Shown here in pieces: positions 50,909 through 58,543 of a stretch of 64,000 nucleotides of DNA. The stretch covers positions 81,555 through 145,554 of the forward strand of contig NZ_QEKQ01000010.1 in the NCBI RefSeq assembly GCF_003096655.1, given 5' to 3'. The position numbers were made by a program, and so were the translations under genes. Position 1 is the stretch's first letter; each line of letters begins with the position of its first letter. Under the pieces are notes generated by a model. The model had not been told where the DNA came from and did no database searches. It worked only from the letters and a program-made list of their open reading frames with translations. Origin of the DNA: Tamilnaduibacter salinus (GTDB lineage: Bacteria; Pseudomonadota; Gammaproteobacteria; Pseudomonadales; Oleiphilaceae).

Positions 50909-51757
50909 TTATCGGGACACGTCCGGCGCAATCGGATCGCCAGAGTCACGCTCTTCGACGGCCTTTTTGAATCCCACTTCCTCAGCGCGCTCTTTGAACC
51001 AGAGACCTTCCGGAGAATGCCTGGCAACGCCATCGAACAGTGAGGCGAACATTTGGGTGGTTTTCAGCCCCATATTGTCGAGTGCCGAGTTGATCATCAG
51101 CTTGCTCATCATCAGCTGATTTCTCGGAACCCCAGTGATCCTGCCGGCAAGCGTATCAACGGTCTCGTCCAGCTGGTCCGAGGGCACCGAATCCAGCACG
51201 AGCCCCATTTCCTTCGCGGTTTGACCATCGACCAGATCGCCTGTGAACAACATTCGCTTGGCCTTCTCGGCCCCCAGTCGATAGACCCACATCGCCGGGG
51301 TGGGAATCCCCCAAACCCGGGCGGGCGGATACCCGATTTTCCCTTCGTCGGTCATCACAACCAGATCACAACACAGGGCGATATCGCTGCCGCCAGCGAC
51401 GGCATAACCGTTGACTTTTGCAATCGTGGGCTTGTTGGAATGCCACAACGACATGAACTTTTCGGTATTGCCGTACATCAGCTCGAAATCAACCATGGGG
51501 TCCCAGGGCATTTCCTGCTGCCCCTCATTAGCGCCCTCGGCCTGGGCGTATTGCTTCAGGTCATAGCCGCTACAGAACGAACTGCCTGCGCCTGTGAGAA
51601 CAATAACGTGGACGTTCTTATCGCGGTTTGCTGAATCCACTGCCTGGGATAGTTCCGATGGCATGTGTGCGTCGATCGCGTTTAAAGCCTCCGGACGATT
51701 GAGCACAATAGTGGCCACACGGTCTGCGACCGAATAGGAAATACTGTTGAACGACAT
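50909..51757 (-). CDS. Enoyl-CoA hydratase/isomerase family protein
   Basis: 282 aa, crotonase fold. LTGAGSSFCSGYDLKQYAQAEG holds the oxyanion loop, and YAVAGGSDIALCCDLVVMTDEGKIGYPPARVWGIPTP is the second loop. The usual first catalytic Glu (GGGxEL/A) is Asp here (GGSDIA), and the second region has PPARVWG without an obvious Glu, so classical hydratase chemistry is uncertain. It leads the two-gene operon with the synthetase, and is divergent from the PaaX-type regulator. Confidence 0.85.
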   Translation of the reverse strand: MSFNSISYSVADRVATIVLNRPEALNAIDAHMPSELSQAVDSANRDKNVHVIVLTGAGSSFCSGYDLKQYAQAEGANEGQQEMPWDPMVDFELMYGNTEKFMSLWHSNKPTIAKVNGYAVAGGSDIALCCDLVVMTDEGKIGYPPARVWGIPTPAMWVYRLGAEKAKRMLFTGDLVDGQTAKEMGLVLDSVPSDQLDETVDTLAGRITGVPRNQLMMSKLMINSALDNMGLKTTQMFASLFDGVARHSPEGLWFKERAEEVGFKKAVEERDSGDPIAPDVSR

Positions 51758-51780
51758 CGCTTCACCTTTTTGTTACGTTT

Positions 51781-51790
51781 TTATGCATAA
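51781..51790. promoter_or_regulatory. Palindrome in the PaaX/hydratase divergent promoter
   Basis: TTATGCATAA is a perfect 10-bp palindrome midway between the two divergent starts, flanked by GTTAC (51770 area) and GTAAC (51804 area). It is a candidate operator of the PaaX-like regulator; there is no other support. Confidence 0.35.
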
Positions 51791-51817
51791 CCGTCCATTG
51801 AGTGTAACTTTTAGCAC

Positions 51818-52618
51818 ATGAGTGTCAATTTGAGCCCACTTGATCTGCCGGAAATGACCCCGCGACTCGTGATTCTGGATGTGCTTTCTGCCGCCGGAGG
51901 AATGGCCCTGAGTGCTCCCCAGCTTGCTCGAAGCGGTGAAATGATGGGCTTTACACCGGGGTCAATGCGTGTGGCAACGAGCCGACTCGCGTCAGAGGCG
52001 TTGATAGAAAGCCCCCGGCGCGGCGAGTGGAAACTCGCAAAAACAGGGACCTGGATCGAGGAGCAGACACGGTGGACTCGGCTTCAGGATCTGGTCCAGC
52101 CGTGGCAGCAGGATTGGTGGGTTGTCATGACACAGCTCGTACCACGCGCCAGCCGACCGAAATGGCGGAAACACGAAAACGCGCTGTGGCATCGAGGCTT
52201 TGTAGAAGCCAAAAGGGACTACTTCATTCGACCTGCCAACCTCGCTCTGAATTTCGAACAACTGCTTGGTGAGCTCAGAGCGCTGGGGATGGCCGAGGCG
52301 TCGCTGGTCTTTCGAGCCACTGAGGTGTCAGACTCACCGGATCTCGCGCTCTGGGACACCACCAATCGGAAGGCGCTCTATCATGCGCTCTGTATGGAAA
52401 TCGAGTCGCTGGCCGACTCGGATAAACAGGGTCGCGATTCCGACGCCTGTCGCCACTTCCTCAGGGTCGGCCGAAAAGCCATTTGGGCTTTGAATACGGA
52501 TCCGTTGCTCCCTGAAAGCTGGGGAACCAATGCAGACCGGGACAGGCTGGTCGCCCTGATGCCCGGTTTCATCACCCAAGGCAGAAAGCTTTGGCTCGAA
52601 CAATTGGACTTGGCCTGA
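51818..52618 (+). CDS. PaaX-family transcriptional repressor
   Basis: 266 aa. The N-terminal winged HTH (PRLVILDVLSAAGGMALSAPQLARSGEMMGFTPGSMRVATSRLASEALIES), the PaaX domain (WWVVMTQLVPRASRPKWRKHENALWHRGFVEAKRDYFIRPANL) and the C-terminal domain are all as in PaaX, the phenylacetyl-CoA-responsive GntR-like repressor of E. coli. No paa catabolic genes are present. Its divergent acyl-CoA ligase/hydratase operon is the likely target, and the CoA ester made by the ligase is the likely inducer (inference). Confidence 0.88.
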   Translation: MSVNLSPLDLPEMTPRLVILDVLSAAGGMALSAPQLARSGEMMGFTPGSMRVATSRLASEALIESPRRGEWKLAKTGTWIEEQTRWTRLQDLVQPWQQDWWVVMTQLVPRASRPKWRKHENALWHRGFVEAKRDYFIRPANLALNFEQLLGELRALGMAEASLVFRATEVSDSPDLALWDTTNRKALYHALCMEIESLADSDKQGRDSDACRHFLRVGRKAIWALNTDPLLPESWGTNADRDRLVALMPGFITQGRKLWLEQLDLA

Positions 52619-52716
52619 GCGCCACCACATGGTCCGCAAGCCAAAGGGCTTTCTTCAGATTCACAGACCGGCGCACGCCAGCCAGGATCAGGGTTTCCCT
52701 CAAGGAGGCTGACATC

Positions 52717-52917
52717 ATGCGCTTTCCTCTCGCGGTGGTGCTTGTTGCCCTGACGCTGGTCGGGTGCTCCTCGCGTCAAATGACGTGTATTACTTCCAGG
52801 CCTCCCGCGCAGAACCTCGTGCCACAGGACTCTGCCCCCATTGGTCACCGGACTTCGAAATCAATTCGACGCGGCCCCGACCAATGCGCTCCAATAGGGC
52901 CCATCACGAACACTTGA
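52717..52917 (+). pseudogene. Truncated paralogue of the 33737 lipoprotein
   Basis: 66 codons. From the SD (CAAGGAGGCTGACATCATG) through MRFPLAVVLVALTLVGCSSRQ, the DNA is nearly identical to that at 33709-33798 (about 10 differences in ~85 nt). After SSRQMT the reading changes to an unrelated Pro-rich text, ending PIGPITNT. A deletion or a fusion has removed the mature part. It could still make a tiny lipoprotein. The following frame reads DVYYFQASRAEP, weakly like the EMYYFIGATG of the intact protein. Confidence 0.65.
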
Positions 52918-52927
52918 TTGAAGACCT

Positions 52928-53272
52928 ATGCCAAAGTCCAAGAAAAAGCCACAGCCATCACCACAAACCCAGGAAGACGCCAGGGCAATGGCCAAGGCGA
53001 CCCAGCGTCCCGGCCAAACCAAGGAACAGACCAAGCTGATTGCCCAGGGCATTGAGAAAGGCATCGAGCAGTACAAGAAACAGCAAAAGGCCAAAGCCCG
53101 GGAACAAGACAAGCAGCGCAAGAAGCAACAGCGCCAGCAAGCCGCCACCCAGCCGGAAACCACCCCACCCGAGCCGGAAGTCCGCCACCGCCTGCCATGG
53201 CTGCCCTGGACTTTGCTGTTGCTGACCTGGATTGGCTTCGGGGTCTTTGCCGTGTGGCGGGGTGGTGGCTAG
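52928..53272 (+). CDS. DUF2956 protein
   Basis: 114 aa. AKATQRPGQTKEQTKLIAQGIEKGIEQYKKQQKAKAREQDKQRKK is the signature of DUF2956, a small marine-gammaproteobacterial family. A very basic N-terminal 60 residues with a coiled-coil helix is followed by one TM segment near the C-terminus (LPWLPWTLLLLTWIGFGVFAVW). It is probably a tail-anchored inner-membrane protein. Function unknown. Confidence 0.85.
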   Translation: MPKSKKKPQPSPQTQEDARAMAKATQRPGQTKEQTKLIAQGIEKGIEQYKKQQKAKAREQDKQRKKQQRQQAATQPETTPPEPEVRHRLPWLPWTLLLLTWIGFGVFAVWRGGG

Positions 53273-53393
53273 TGTCCCCAACGTCCGTTACTTCCGAAAG
53301 ACCGAACGGGGCGCCCTGACCGATGCGCCTAACCGCATTGCAGCCAAGCGGTTAGGCCGGCGTCCATCGATCAGGATGACTCGCACCAGGAGC

Positions 53394-53876
53394 ATGAATA
53401 CCGTGAGCCAATGCGTTTTTTGCCAGATTATCGAAGGCCAGCTGGATGATTCCCGGGTCTATGAAGACGACGACTGTATCGCCATCATGGACATCCACCC
53501 CCTGGGTAACGGGCATGTCATCGTGATTCCCAAGTATCACCACCAGCACATTACGGCTTTTTCCCCGGAGCTGGGTGACCACCTGTTCCGCATCGCCCAA
53601 CGCATCCTGCGTGCCCAGCGCACCCTCGGCTGGGGCCTTCAGGGCACCCACATCCTGCTCAATGATGGCCCCGCGGCCAATCAGACGGTGTCGCACTGCC
53701 ACATCCACATCATCCCGCGCCAACGCGGTGACGCATTACGGTCGATGGGCCGCTTGGCGCTTCATGTCACCGGGCTGTTTGGACCCAAGGCCGCGCGCAA
53801 GAAGCTCGACCGCCAGGCCCGAGCGCTCCGTGGCGCTCTGAATGACCTGGAGCCGGCTGAGGAAGCGGAGGGGTAA
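53394..53876 (+). CDS. HIT-family hydrolase
   Basis: 160 aa from the ATG at 53394 with AGGAG close before it (the frame is open from 53232). CVFCQIIEGQLDDSRVYEDDDCIAIMDIHPLGNGHVIVIPKYHH and the catalytic histidine triad HCHIHIIPR (HxHxHxx) mark a HIT protein, a nucleotide hydrolase/transferase. The Cys pair CVFC resembles the zinc site of HinT-related proteins. The C-terminal ~35 residues are extra and basic. It stands alone. Confidence 0.92.
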   Translation: MNTVSQCVFCQIIEGQLDDSRVYEDDDCIAIMDIHPLGNGHVIVIPKYHHQHITAFSPELGDHLFRIAQRILRAQRTLGWGLQGTHILLNDGPAANQTVSHCHIHIIPRQRGDALRSMGRLALHVTGLFGPKAARKKLDRQARALRGALNDLEPAEEAEG

Positions 53877-54249
53877 GCCGGGGGCAAGTCACCTTGGATG
53901 GCAGCTGCATCAACAACCTTTCGCCTGAAGCGTGGTCGCTGATGTCCAGGTTTGCAAGGCTCCCTGAAAGTCATCAGGCAGTGGTTTGGTAGCGCAGCCC
54001 CACAATGCCGTCCCGTCCTTTTGTCTTGGCATGATAGCGGTGGTCATCATCAGCAAGAGACAGGCGTCCCGGTTGTGGCCCCGCTGAACCACATGAGTCG
54101 GACCACCGGGGAGAGACATCCGTTTCTTCTCGGCATCCATCAAATCCTTTTTTTCTTGTTTGAGCCGGTCCGTTGGCTCCTCATCGCGAGGCCTACCGAA
54201 ACCCGGGCCGGCGGCCCCAGTTGGTTACTTTTCAATCAATCCGACCCTT
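53877..54249. other. Gene-free region with a decayed RAYT and a degenerate repeat
   Basis: Apart from the RAYT fragment, about 54195-54240 (GAAACCCGGGCCGGCGGCCC, then AGTTGGTTACTTTTCAATC) resembles 54782-54830 (GAAGCGCGGGCCCGGAGGCC, then AGTGGGTTACGTTTAAATC). This degenerate direct repeat brackets the DCC-family gene. Confidence 0.45.
54050..54143 (-). pseudogene. Decayed RAYT transposase fragment
   Basis: The reverse frame reads MSLPGGPTHVVQRGHNRDAC, matching the conserved N-terminus of REP-associated tyrosine transposases (compare LPGLPHHIVQRGHNRQPVF in the intact copy at 57538). Directly after DAC, a one-base shift restores ADDDHRYHA, the next family motif. Only ~40 codons survive. This is a relic of an older, different RAYT from the two intact copies. 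Confidence 0.7.
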
Positions 54250-54603
54250 TTAACTCGTGATGGAACATCCGTAACGCCGACAATAGCGCCGTTCCGCCCA
54301 GCGATTGTAGGCCGCTTCGGCCAATGTCCGCACGCCGGGAAGGAGCAGCAGCCGGAACAGGAACCCGAGAGGCGTATGGCTCCAGGTCTGGACCATCGCG
54401 CGCAGCCCAGTGCGGTAGATACCCTCGCCGTCAAGCAGGTGCAGCCGCTGGAGCAGGTATTCGAGGGGAATGCCGGGCCAGGTTGCCGGGTCCTTGAGAC
54501 CATGCACATCAATGAGCCTCAGGTCATGCCCGCCGATGCGCCGCAGCAGGCGGATTTCCTTCATGCAGAGCGGACACTGGCCGTCATAGAAGAGTGTATC
54601 CAT
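54250..54603 (-). CDS. DCC-family thiol-disulfide oxidoreductase-like protein (DUF393)
   Basis: 117 aa. The start MDTLFYDGQCPLCMKEIRLLRR carries the DCC motif (YDGxCPLC), with the C-x2-C redox pair. The remainder has LRLIDVHG and the family-typical RTGLRAMVQTW and hydrophobic segment. It is the only gene in a stretch of mobile-element debris (53877-55004) and is bounded by a degenerate ~50-bp repeat. Confidence 0.88.
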   Translation of the reverse strand: MDTLFYDGQCPLCMKEIRLLRRIGGHDLRLIDVHGLKDPATWPGIPLEYLLQRLHLLDGEGIYRTGLRAMVQTWSHTPLGFLFRLLLLPGVRTLAEAAYNRWAERRYCRRYGCSITS

Positions 54604-55004
54604 CGAGTGTTCCCATGCAGACTGTGGAAGCAGTGTTTTATACGGTCAGGCACTCCGCGTGGACCAGGAGGGGGTCAACGTCAAGCGTGTATGGAGCTGG
54701 CTCTGAGGGCCGCAATCGAGGGCCCGGCTCCTGTCAGGCAACTCTCTCCAGACGTCCGCCAGGCTCGCCTCTGGAAAGTTTCCCGAAGCGCGGGCCCGGA
54801 GGCCCAGTGGGTTACGTTTAAATCGCCCTGCCCCCCCCTTTAATACGGTACCGCAAACGGGTGACTCGCCTTTGGGCTGAATTTTGCTATGGTATAGAGA
54901 CGAAAATTTCGAGACCCCCGATCACATGGGCACGTCCGCGCCGTGTGGAATCCGATGCCGGTGGTCAGGCCTTCTCGAAAATCTCAGCAAATATCGGGGG
55001 TCGA
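54604..55004. other. Gene-free region upstream of the propeller lipoprotein
   Basis: It contains the second degenerate repeat (54782-54830), a C-rich run CCCCCCCC (54832-54839) and then a promoter-like AT stretch (TTTTGCTATGGTATAGAGACG, 54881-54901: a TATGGTATAGA -10-like element). The frame from 54861 is open but the protein starts at 55005. Nothing else is seen. Confidence 0.4.
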
Positions 55005-57443
55005 ATGAGAAAAACGAACACACTGGTCGTATTCAGCGCCATGTTGGTTCTGACCGCCTGCGGCGGCGACAGCGGCGGAGGGTCTTCGTCCTCCGGTGAT
55101 CAAAATCAGGTGCCCGTTGCTTCGGACGACACGGTTACGCTGGACGAGGACGACAGCGCCACCATCGACGTGCTCGCCAACGACAGCGACCCCGACGGCA
55201 GCCTAGACCCCGCCACCGTGGTCGTACAGAGTGCGGCGAGCAATGGTAGTACCAGTGTCGATACGAGCACCGGTGAGATCACCTACACCCCGTCCGCCGA
55301 CTTCAACGGCCCGGACAGTTTCAGCTACACCATTGATGACGATAGTGGTGCCACCTCAACGGCAGCCACAGTCAGCGTGACCGTCAATGAAGTTATCCCA
55401 CTGGCGCTCGATGTCACCTTCCCGACCCCGGGCGCGAACCTGGGAGGCGTTGATAGCATCTCAGTCTCGGGCAAGATCCGGGATACCGACGATGGCACTG
55501 TGGAAACCAACGATATCAACTACATCGACGTTAACGGCACCCTCGCCTCGCAGCCCATGAGCGATCCGGCGATATGGACGGTCTCGGATCTATCCGTCGG
55601 CGACCAGATCAACGGCACCGTTAATGCCGAGGTGGAATCGAGTTCGGGCGAGGTGGATTCCGTTTCCCAGGGGTTGGAAAATCAGCCGCTGCTTACAGCC
55701 CCAGATGGCATCGCCTTGGATGCCGATAACAACCGCGCGCTGGTGGTCGATAGCGAACTTGACGCCGTGGTCGCGGTCGATCTTGGCAACGGCGACCGCA
55801 CCATCCTCTCTGACAGCAACAATGGTGCTGGCACTGACTTCAGTGCTCCGGAATCCATCGCACTGGATGCCGCCAACAACCGTGCGTTGGTGCTCGATCT
55901 TAGCCTTGGCGCCGTGATCGCGGTCGATCTTGGCAACGGCGACCGCACTATTGTCTCGGACAGCAACACCGGTGCTGGTACTAACTTATTATTTCCGCTA
56001 TCCATCGCCCTGGATGCCGCCAACAATCGCGCGCTGGTGGGCGATAGCGACCTAGACGCCGTGGTCGCTGTCGATCTTGACACCGGCGAACGCACCATTG
56101 TCTCGGACAGCAACACCGGTGCTGGCACTGATTTCGATCGTCCGCTATCCATCGCCCTGGATGCCGCCAACGACCGCGCGTTGGTGGGCGATGGCGACCT
56201 TGACGCCGTGGTCGCGGTCGATCTAGGCACCGGCGACCGCACCATTATCTCCGACAGCAACAATGGTGCCGGTACTGACTTCAGCCTTCCGTTATCCATC
56301 GCTCTCGATGCCGACAGCAACCGCGCGCTGGTGGCCGATAGCGACCTTGACGCCGTGGTCGCGGTCGATCTTGGCACGGGCGACCGCACCATTATCTCTG
56401 ACAGCAACAATGGTGCCGGTACTGACCTCAGCATTCCGTTATCCCTCGCTCTGGATACCGACAACAACCGCGCGCTGGTGGGCGATAGCGACCTTGACGC
56501 CGTGGTCGCGGTCGATCTTGGCACCGGCGATCGCACCATTGTCTCGGACAGCAACACCGGTGCTGGCACTCACGTCAGTAACCCGCGATCCATTGCTCTG
56601 GATGCCGACAACAACCGCGCGCTGGTGGGCTTTGATAGCCCTGGCGCCGTGATCGCGGTCGATCTTGGCACCGGCGACCGCACCATTGTCTCGGACAGCA
56701 ACACCGGTGCTGGCATTGACTTCAGCTTTCCAGCATCCATCGCCCTGGATGCCGCCAACGACCGCGCGCTGGTGCTCGATAGCGCCCTTGACGCCGTGAT
56801 CGCGGTCGATCTTGGCACCGGCGACCGCACCATTGTCTCGGACAGCAACACCGGTGCTGGCAATGACTTCAGTGCTCCGGAATCCATCGCCCTGGATGGC
56901 GCCAACGACCGCGCGCTGGTGATCGATGAGACCTTTGGCGCCGTGGTCGCGGTCGATCTTGGCACCGGCGACCGAACCAACCTCTCGGACAGCAACAACG
57001 GTGCTGGCACTGACTTCAGCTTTCCGGCATCCATCGCCCTGGATGCCGCCAACAACCGCGCGCTGGTGGTCGATTTCGACCTTGACGCCGTGGTCGCGGT
57101 CGACCTTGGCACCGGCGACCGAACCATCCTCTCGGACAGCAACACCGGTGCTGGCACTGACTTCAGCTTTCCAGAATCCATCGCCCTGGATGGCGCCAAC
57201 GACCGCGCGCTGGTGGCCGATCCCGGCCTTGACTCCGTGATCGCAGTCGATCTTGGCACCGGCGACCGAACCATTATCTCGGACAGCAACACCGGTGCTG
57301 GCACTAACTTCTTATTTCCGGCATCCATCGCCCTGGATGCCGCCAACAACCGCGCGCTGGTGGCCGATGTCGTCGTTGACGCCATCTTTCTCCTCAACTT
57401 GGCCCCCGATGCCCCCGGCGACCGGGCAATCGTATCGAAATAA
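55005..57443 (+). CDS. Lipoprotein with cadherin/Ig-like domain and 12 tandem propeller repeats
   Basis: 812 aa from the ATG at 55005 (GGGGGT upstream; earlier in-frame codons carry no signal peptide). The lipobox is LVLTACGGDS. A Ca-type Ig/cadherin-like module is at ~35-125 (LDEDDSATIDVLANDSDPDGSLDPATV, FSYTIDDDSG), then a second Ig-like one to ~235. Twelve repeats of exactly 49 residues (147 bp) follow, with consensus IALDAANNRALVxDxxLDAV, then AVDLGTGDRTIxSDSNTGAG. They resemble NHL/YVTN-like propeller blades; each has an outer and an inner strand with Asp-rich turns. It is probably a surface carbohydrate or adhesion protein; the ligand is unknown. Repeats are near-identical, so copy number may vary. 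Confidence 0.85.
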   Translation: MRKTNTLVVFSAMLVLTACGGDSGGGSSSSGDQNQVPVASDDTVTLDEDDSATIDVLANDSDPDGSLDPATVVVQSAASNGSTSVDTSTGEITYTPSADFNGPDSFSYTIDDDSGATSTAATVSVTVNEVIPLALDVTFPTPGANLGGVDSISVSGKIRDTDDGTVETNDINYIDVNGTLASQPMSDPAIWTVSDLSVGDQINGTVNAEVESSSGEVDSVSQGLENQPLLTAPDGIALDADNNRALVVDSELDAVVAVDLGNGDRTILSDSNNGAGTDFSAPESIALDAANNRALVLDLSLGAVIAVDLGNGDRTIVSDSNTGAGTNLLFPLSIALDAANNRALVGDSDLDAVVAVDLDTGERTIVSDSNTGAGTDFDRPLSIALDAANDRALVGDGDLDAVVAVDLGTGDRTIISDSNNGAGTDFSLPLSIALDADSNRALVADSDLDAVVAVDLGTGDRTIISDSNNGAGTDLSIPLSLALDTDNNRALVGDSDLDAVVAVDLGTGDRTIVSDSNTGAGTHVSNPRSIALDADNNRALVGFDSPGAVIAVDLGTGDRTIVSDSNTGAGIDFSFPASIALDAANDRALVLDSALDAVIAVDLGTGDRTIVSDSNTGAGNDFSAPESIALDGANDRALVIDETFGAVVAVDLGTGDRTNLSDSNNGAGTDFSFPASIALDAANNRALVVDFDLDAVVAVDLGTGDRTILSDSNTGAGTDFSFPESIALDGANDRALVADPGLDSVIAVDLGTGDRTIISDSNTGAGTNFLFPASIALDAANNRALVADVVVDAIFLLNLAPDAPGDRAIVSK
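55708..57420 (+). repeat. Twelve tandem 147-bp repeats
   Basis: Tandem 147-bp units within the lipoprotein gene, counted by the SIALD-type start of each repeat (for example 55854 and 56001). Units differ by scattered substitutions only. The high identity predicts slippage or recombination between units. Confidence 0.85.
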
Positions 57444-57450
57444 GCGACAT

Positions 57451-57488
57451 GGCGGATCGTGGAGATGACCGCATCCCCACGGTCCGCC
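57451..57488 (+). terminator. Hairpin after the propeller lipoprotein gene
   Basis: GGCGGATCGTGG (57451-57462) pairs with CCACGGTCCGCC (57477-57488), one mismatch, loop of 14 nt. There is no T-tract. Confidence 0.45.
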
Positions 57489-57509
57489 TGAGATAGAAAA
57501 CCGCGATAA

Positions 57510-57545
57510 AAAACCGCGATAAAAAACCGGGACAGATCTATTTTC
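57510..57545 (+). repeat. REP-like class B sequence and short tandem repeat beside RAYT copy 1
   Basis: Two tandem units of CCGCGATAAAAAA are followed by AAACCGGGACAGATCTATTT. The REP-like unit lies just outside the RAYT stop and matches the units at 58327-58350 (inverted) and 63231-63325. Confidence 0.7.
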
Positions 57546-58233
57546 TGCTTTTCTTGGGTCTTCCAGGACCTCGCATCTCGACACGAATACCTGTCCGACG
57601 CTCAACCTCATCAGCAAAGCGTTTTCCACCGGTGAGCCTGTTACTGTCAACCGCCGCCCTCACTAGCTCATCCTGCTTTGTGATACCTGAATTCGACACA
57701 AACTGCTCGTACGCTCTGATGCAACGTTTAGGATCTGAAGCGAGGGATGCGAATGTAGGCGGTTCATCCAACCACTCCGTGTACGCCTTTCCGATCCGTG
57801 CCGCATAGCTCGACCAGACGTAATCCTCCGCTCTGGAAACCATGCCCGCTTTCACCGGGTTCAACTCCACATAACGGCAGCAGCTGAGCAAGTACTCGTC
57901 GGTATCAATCGGACTGATCTTGTAGCGCCCTTCCCAAAGCGAACCACTGCGCCGCTCCAACGCATTGACGTATCGAGTCTGTCGGGCCGCCAACCGTTTC
58001 ATCAGTTGAGGAATAGCGGCCAGTTCGTCGGATGCTTCCACGACCAGATGCACATGGTTCGTCATCAAACAGTAACTGTAGACCTTCAGGCCAAGGGCCT
58101 GCTTCCATTCCTTGAGATTACTCAGGTAGTAAGTGAAATCCTGCACTTCGATGAAGACGGGCTGCCGGTTATGGCCACGCTGGACAATATGGTGCGGCAG
58201 CCCCGGCACGATGACTCGGGCTTGACGGAGCAT
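57538..58233 (-). CDS. REP-associated tyrosine transposase (RAYT), copy 1
   Basis: 231 aa, complete. VPGLPHHIVQRGHNRQPVFIE is the family N-terminus, the HUH-like metal motif is LMTNHVHLVVEASDE (HVH), and the nucleophile Tyr is in ARQTRYVNALE. The C-terminal GRPKKSRK tail is basic. RAYTs are domesticated IS200-like single-strand transposases thought to spread REP palindromes. Here REP-like sequences flank it (57525-57545 and 58327-58350, inverted). A second, apparently identical gene is at 63313. The stop lies inside the REP-like unit. Confidence 0.9.
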   Translation of the reverse strand: MLRQARVIVPGLPHHIVQRGHNRQPVFIEVQDFTYYLSNLKEWKQALGLKVYSYCLMTNHVHLVVEASDELAAIPQLMKRLAARQTRYVNALERRSGSLWEGRYKISPIDTDEYLLSCCRYVELNPVKAGMVSRAEDYVWSSYAARIGKAYTEWLDEPPTFASLASDPKRCIRAYEQFVSNSGITKQDELVRAAVDSNRLTGGKRFADEVERRTGIRVEMRGPGRPKKSRK

Positions 58234-58326
58234 GGGCTTCTCCTTGCCATGTATGAACGATACAGATCCTTCTGAATCGGGGAATTTTACCTAGCCAAGG
58301 CCATCTTGGAAGGTTCTAAAGCTGCG

Positions 58327-58350
58327 AAAAATAAATCTGTCCCGGTTTTA
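58327..58350 (-). repeat. REP-like class B sequence, 5' side of RAYT copy 1
   Basis: AAAAATAAATCTGTCCCGGTTTTA, inverted relative to 57525-57545 (ACCGGGACAGAT core). The pair therefore brackets the RAYT gene. Confidence 0.7.
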
Positions 58351-58356
58351 GGTTTT

Positions 58357-58527
58357 ATGGATGATCGTGTTCACCTTGCGCGAGGGGCCTACGAGGAATA
58401 CGGTTACCGCAAGCGGATGCTGGATCTGAAAGTGCAGGGCGTGTGGGAGCTGGTCAGCTTATACGACACGCCCTACCAGATCGAGGAGGGCAATACCTGC
58501 AAGATGGGCACCTACCGGGTGCTTTGA
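58357..58527 (+). pseudogene. Truncated gene fragment, unrecognised
   Basis: The 56-codon frame reads MDDRVHLARGAYEEYGYRKR, MLDLKVQGVWELVSLYDTPY, then QIEEGNTCKMGTYRVL. It looks like the folded C-terminus of a real protein, and it abuts the REP-like sequence that ends at 58350. The upstream part was probably lost when the RAYT unit entered. I do not recognise the family. Confidence 0.4.
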
Positions 58528-58543
58528 GGGGCCATTGAGGCCC

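Noticed and set aside
54861..55004. N-terminal extension of the propeller lipoprotein
   Set aside because: The extra 48 codons carry no signal; the ATG at 55005 begins a proper lipoprotein signal peptide.
55682..57397. Two long reverse-strand ORFs rich in Ser, Thr, Arg and Ala
   Set aside because: They are the antisense of the 147-bp repeat gene; their periodic text follows from the repeats.
55708..57420. CRISPR-like periodicity
   Set aside because: The 147-bp period has no alternation of short repeat and unique spacer; the entire unit is repeated and coding.
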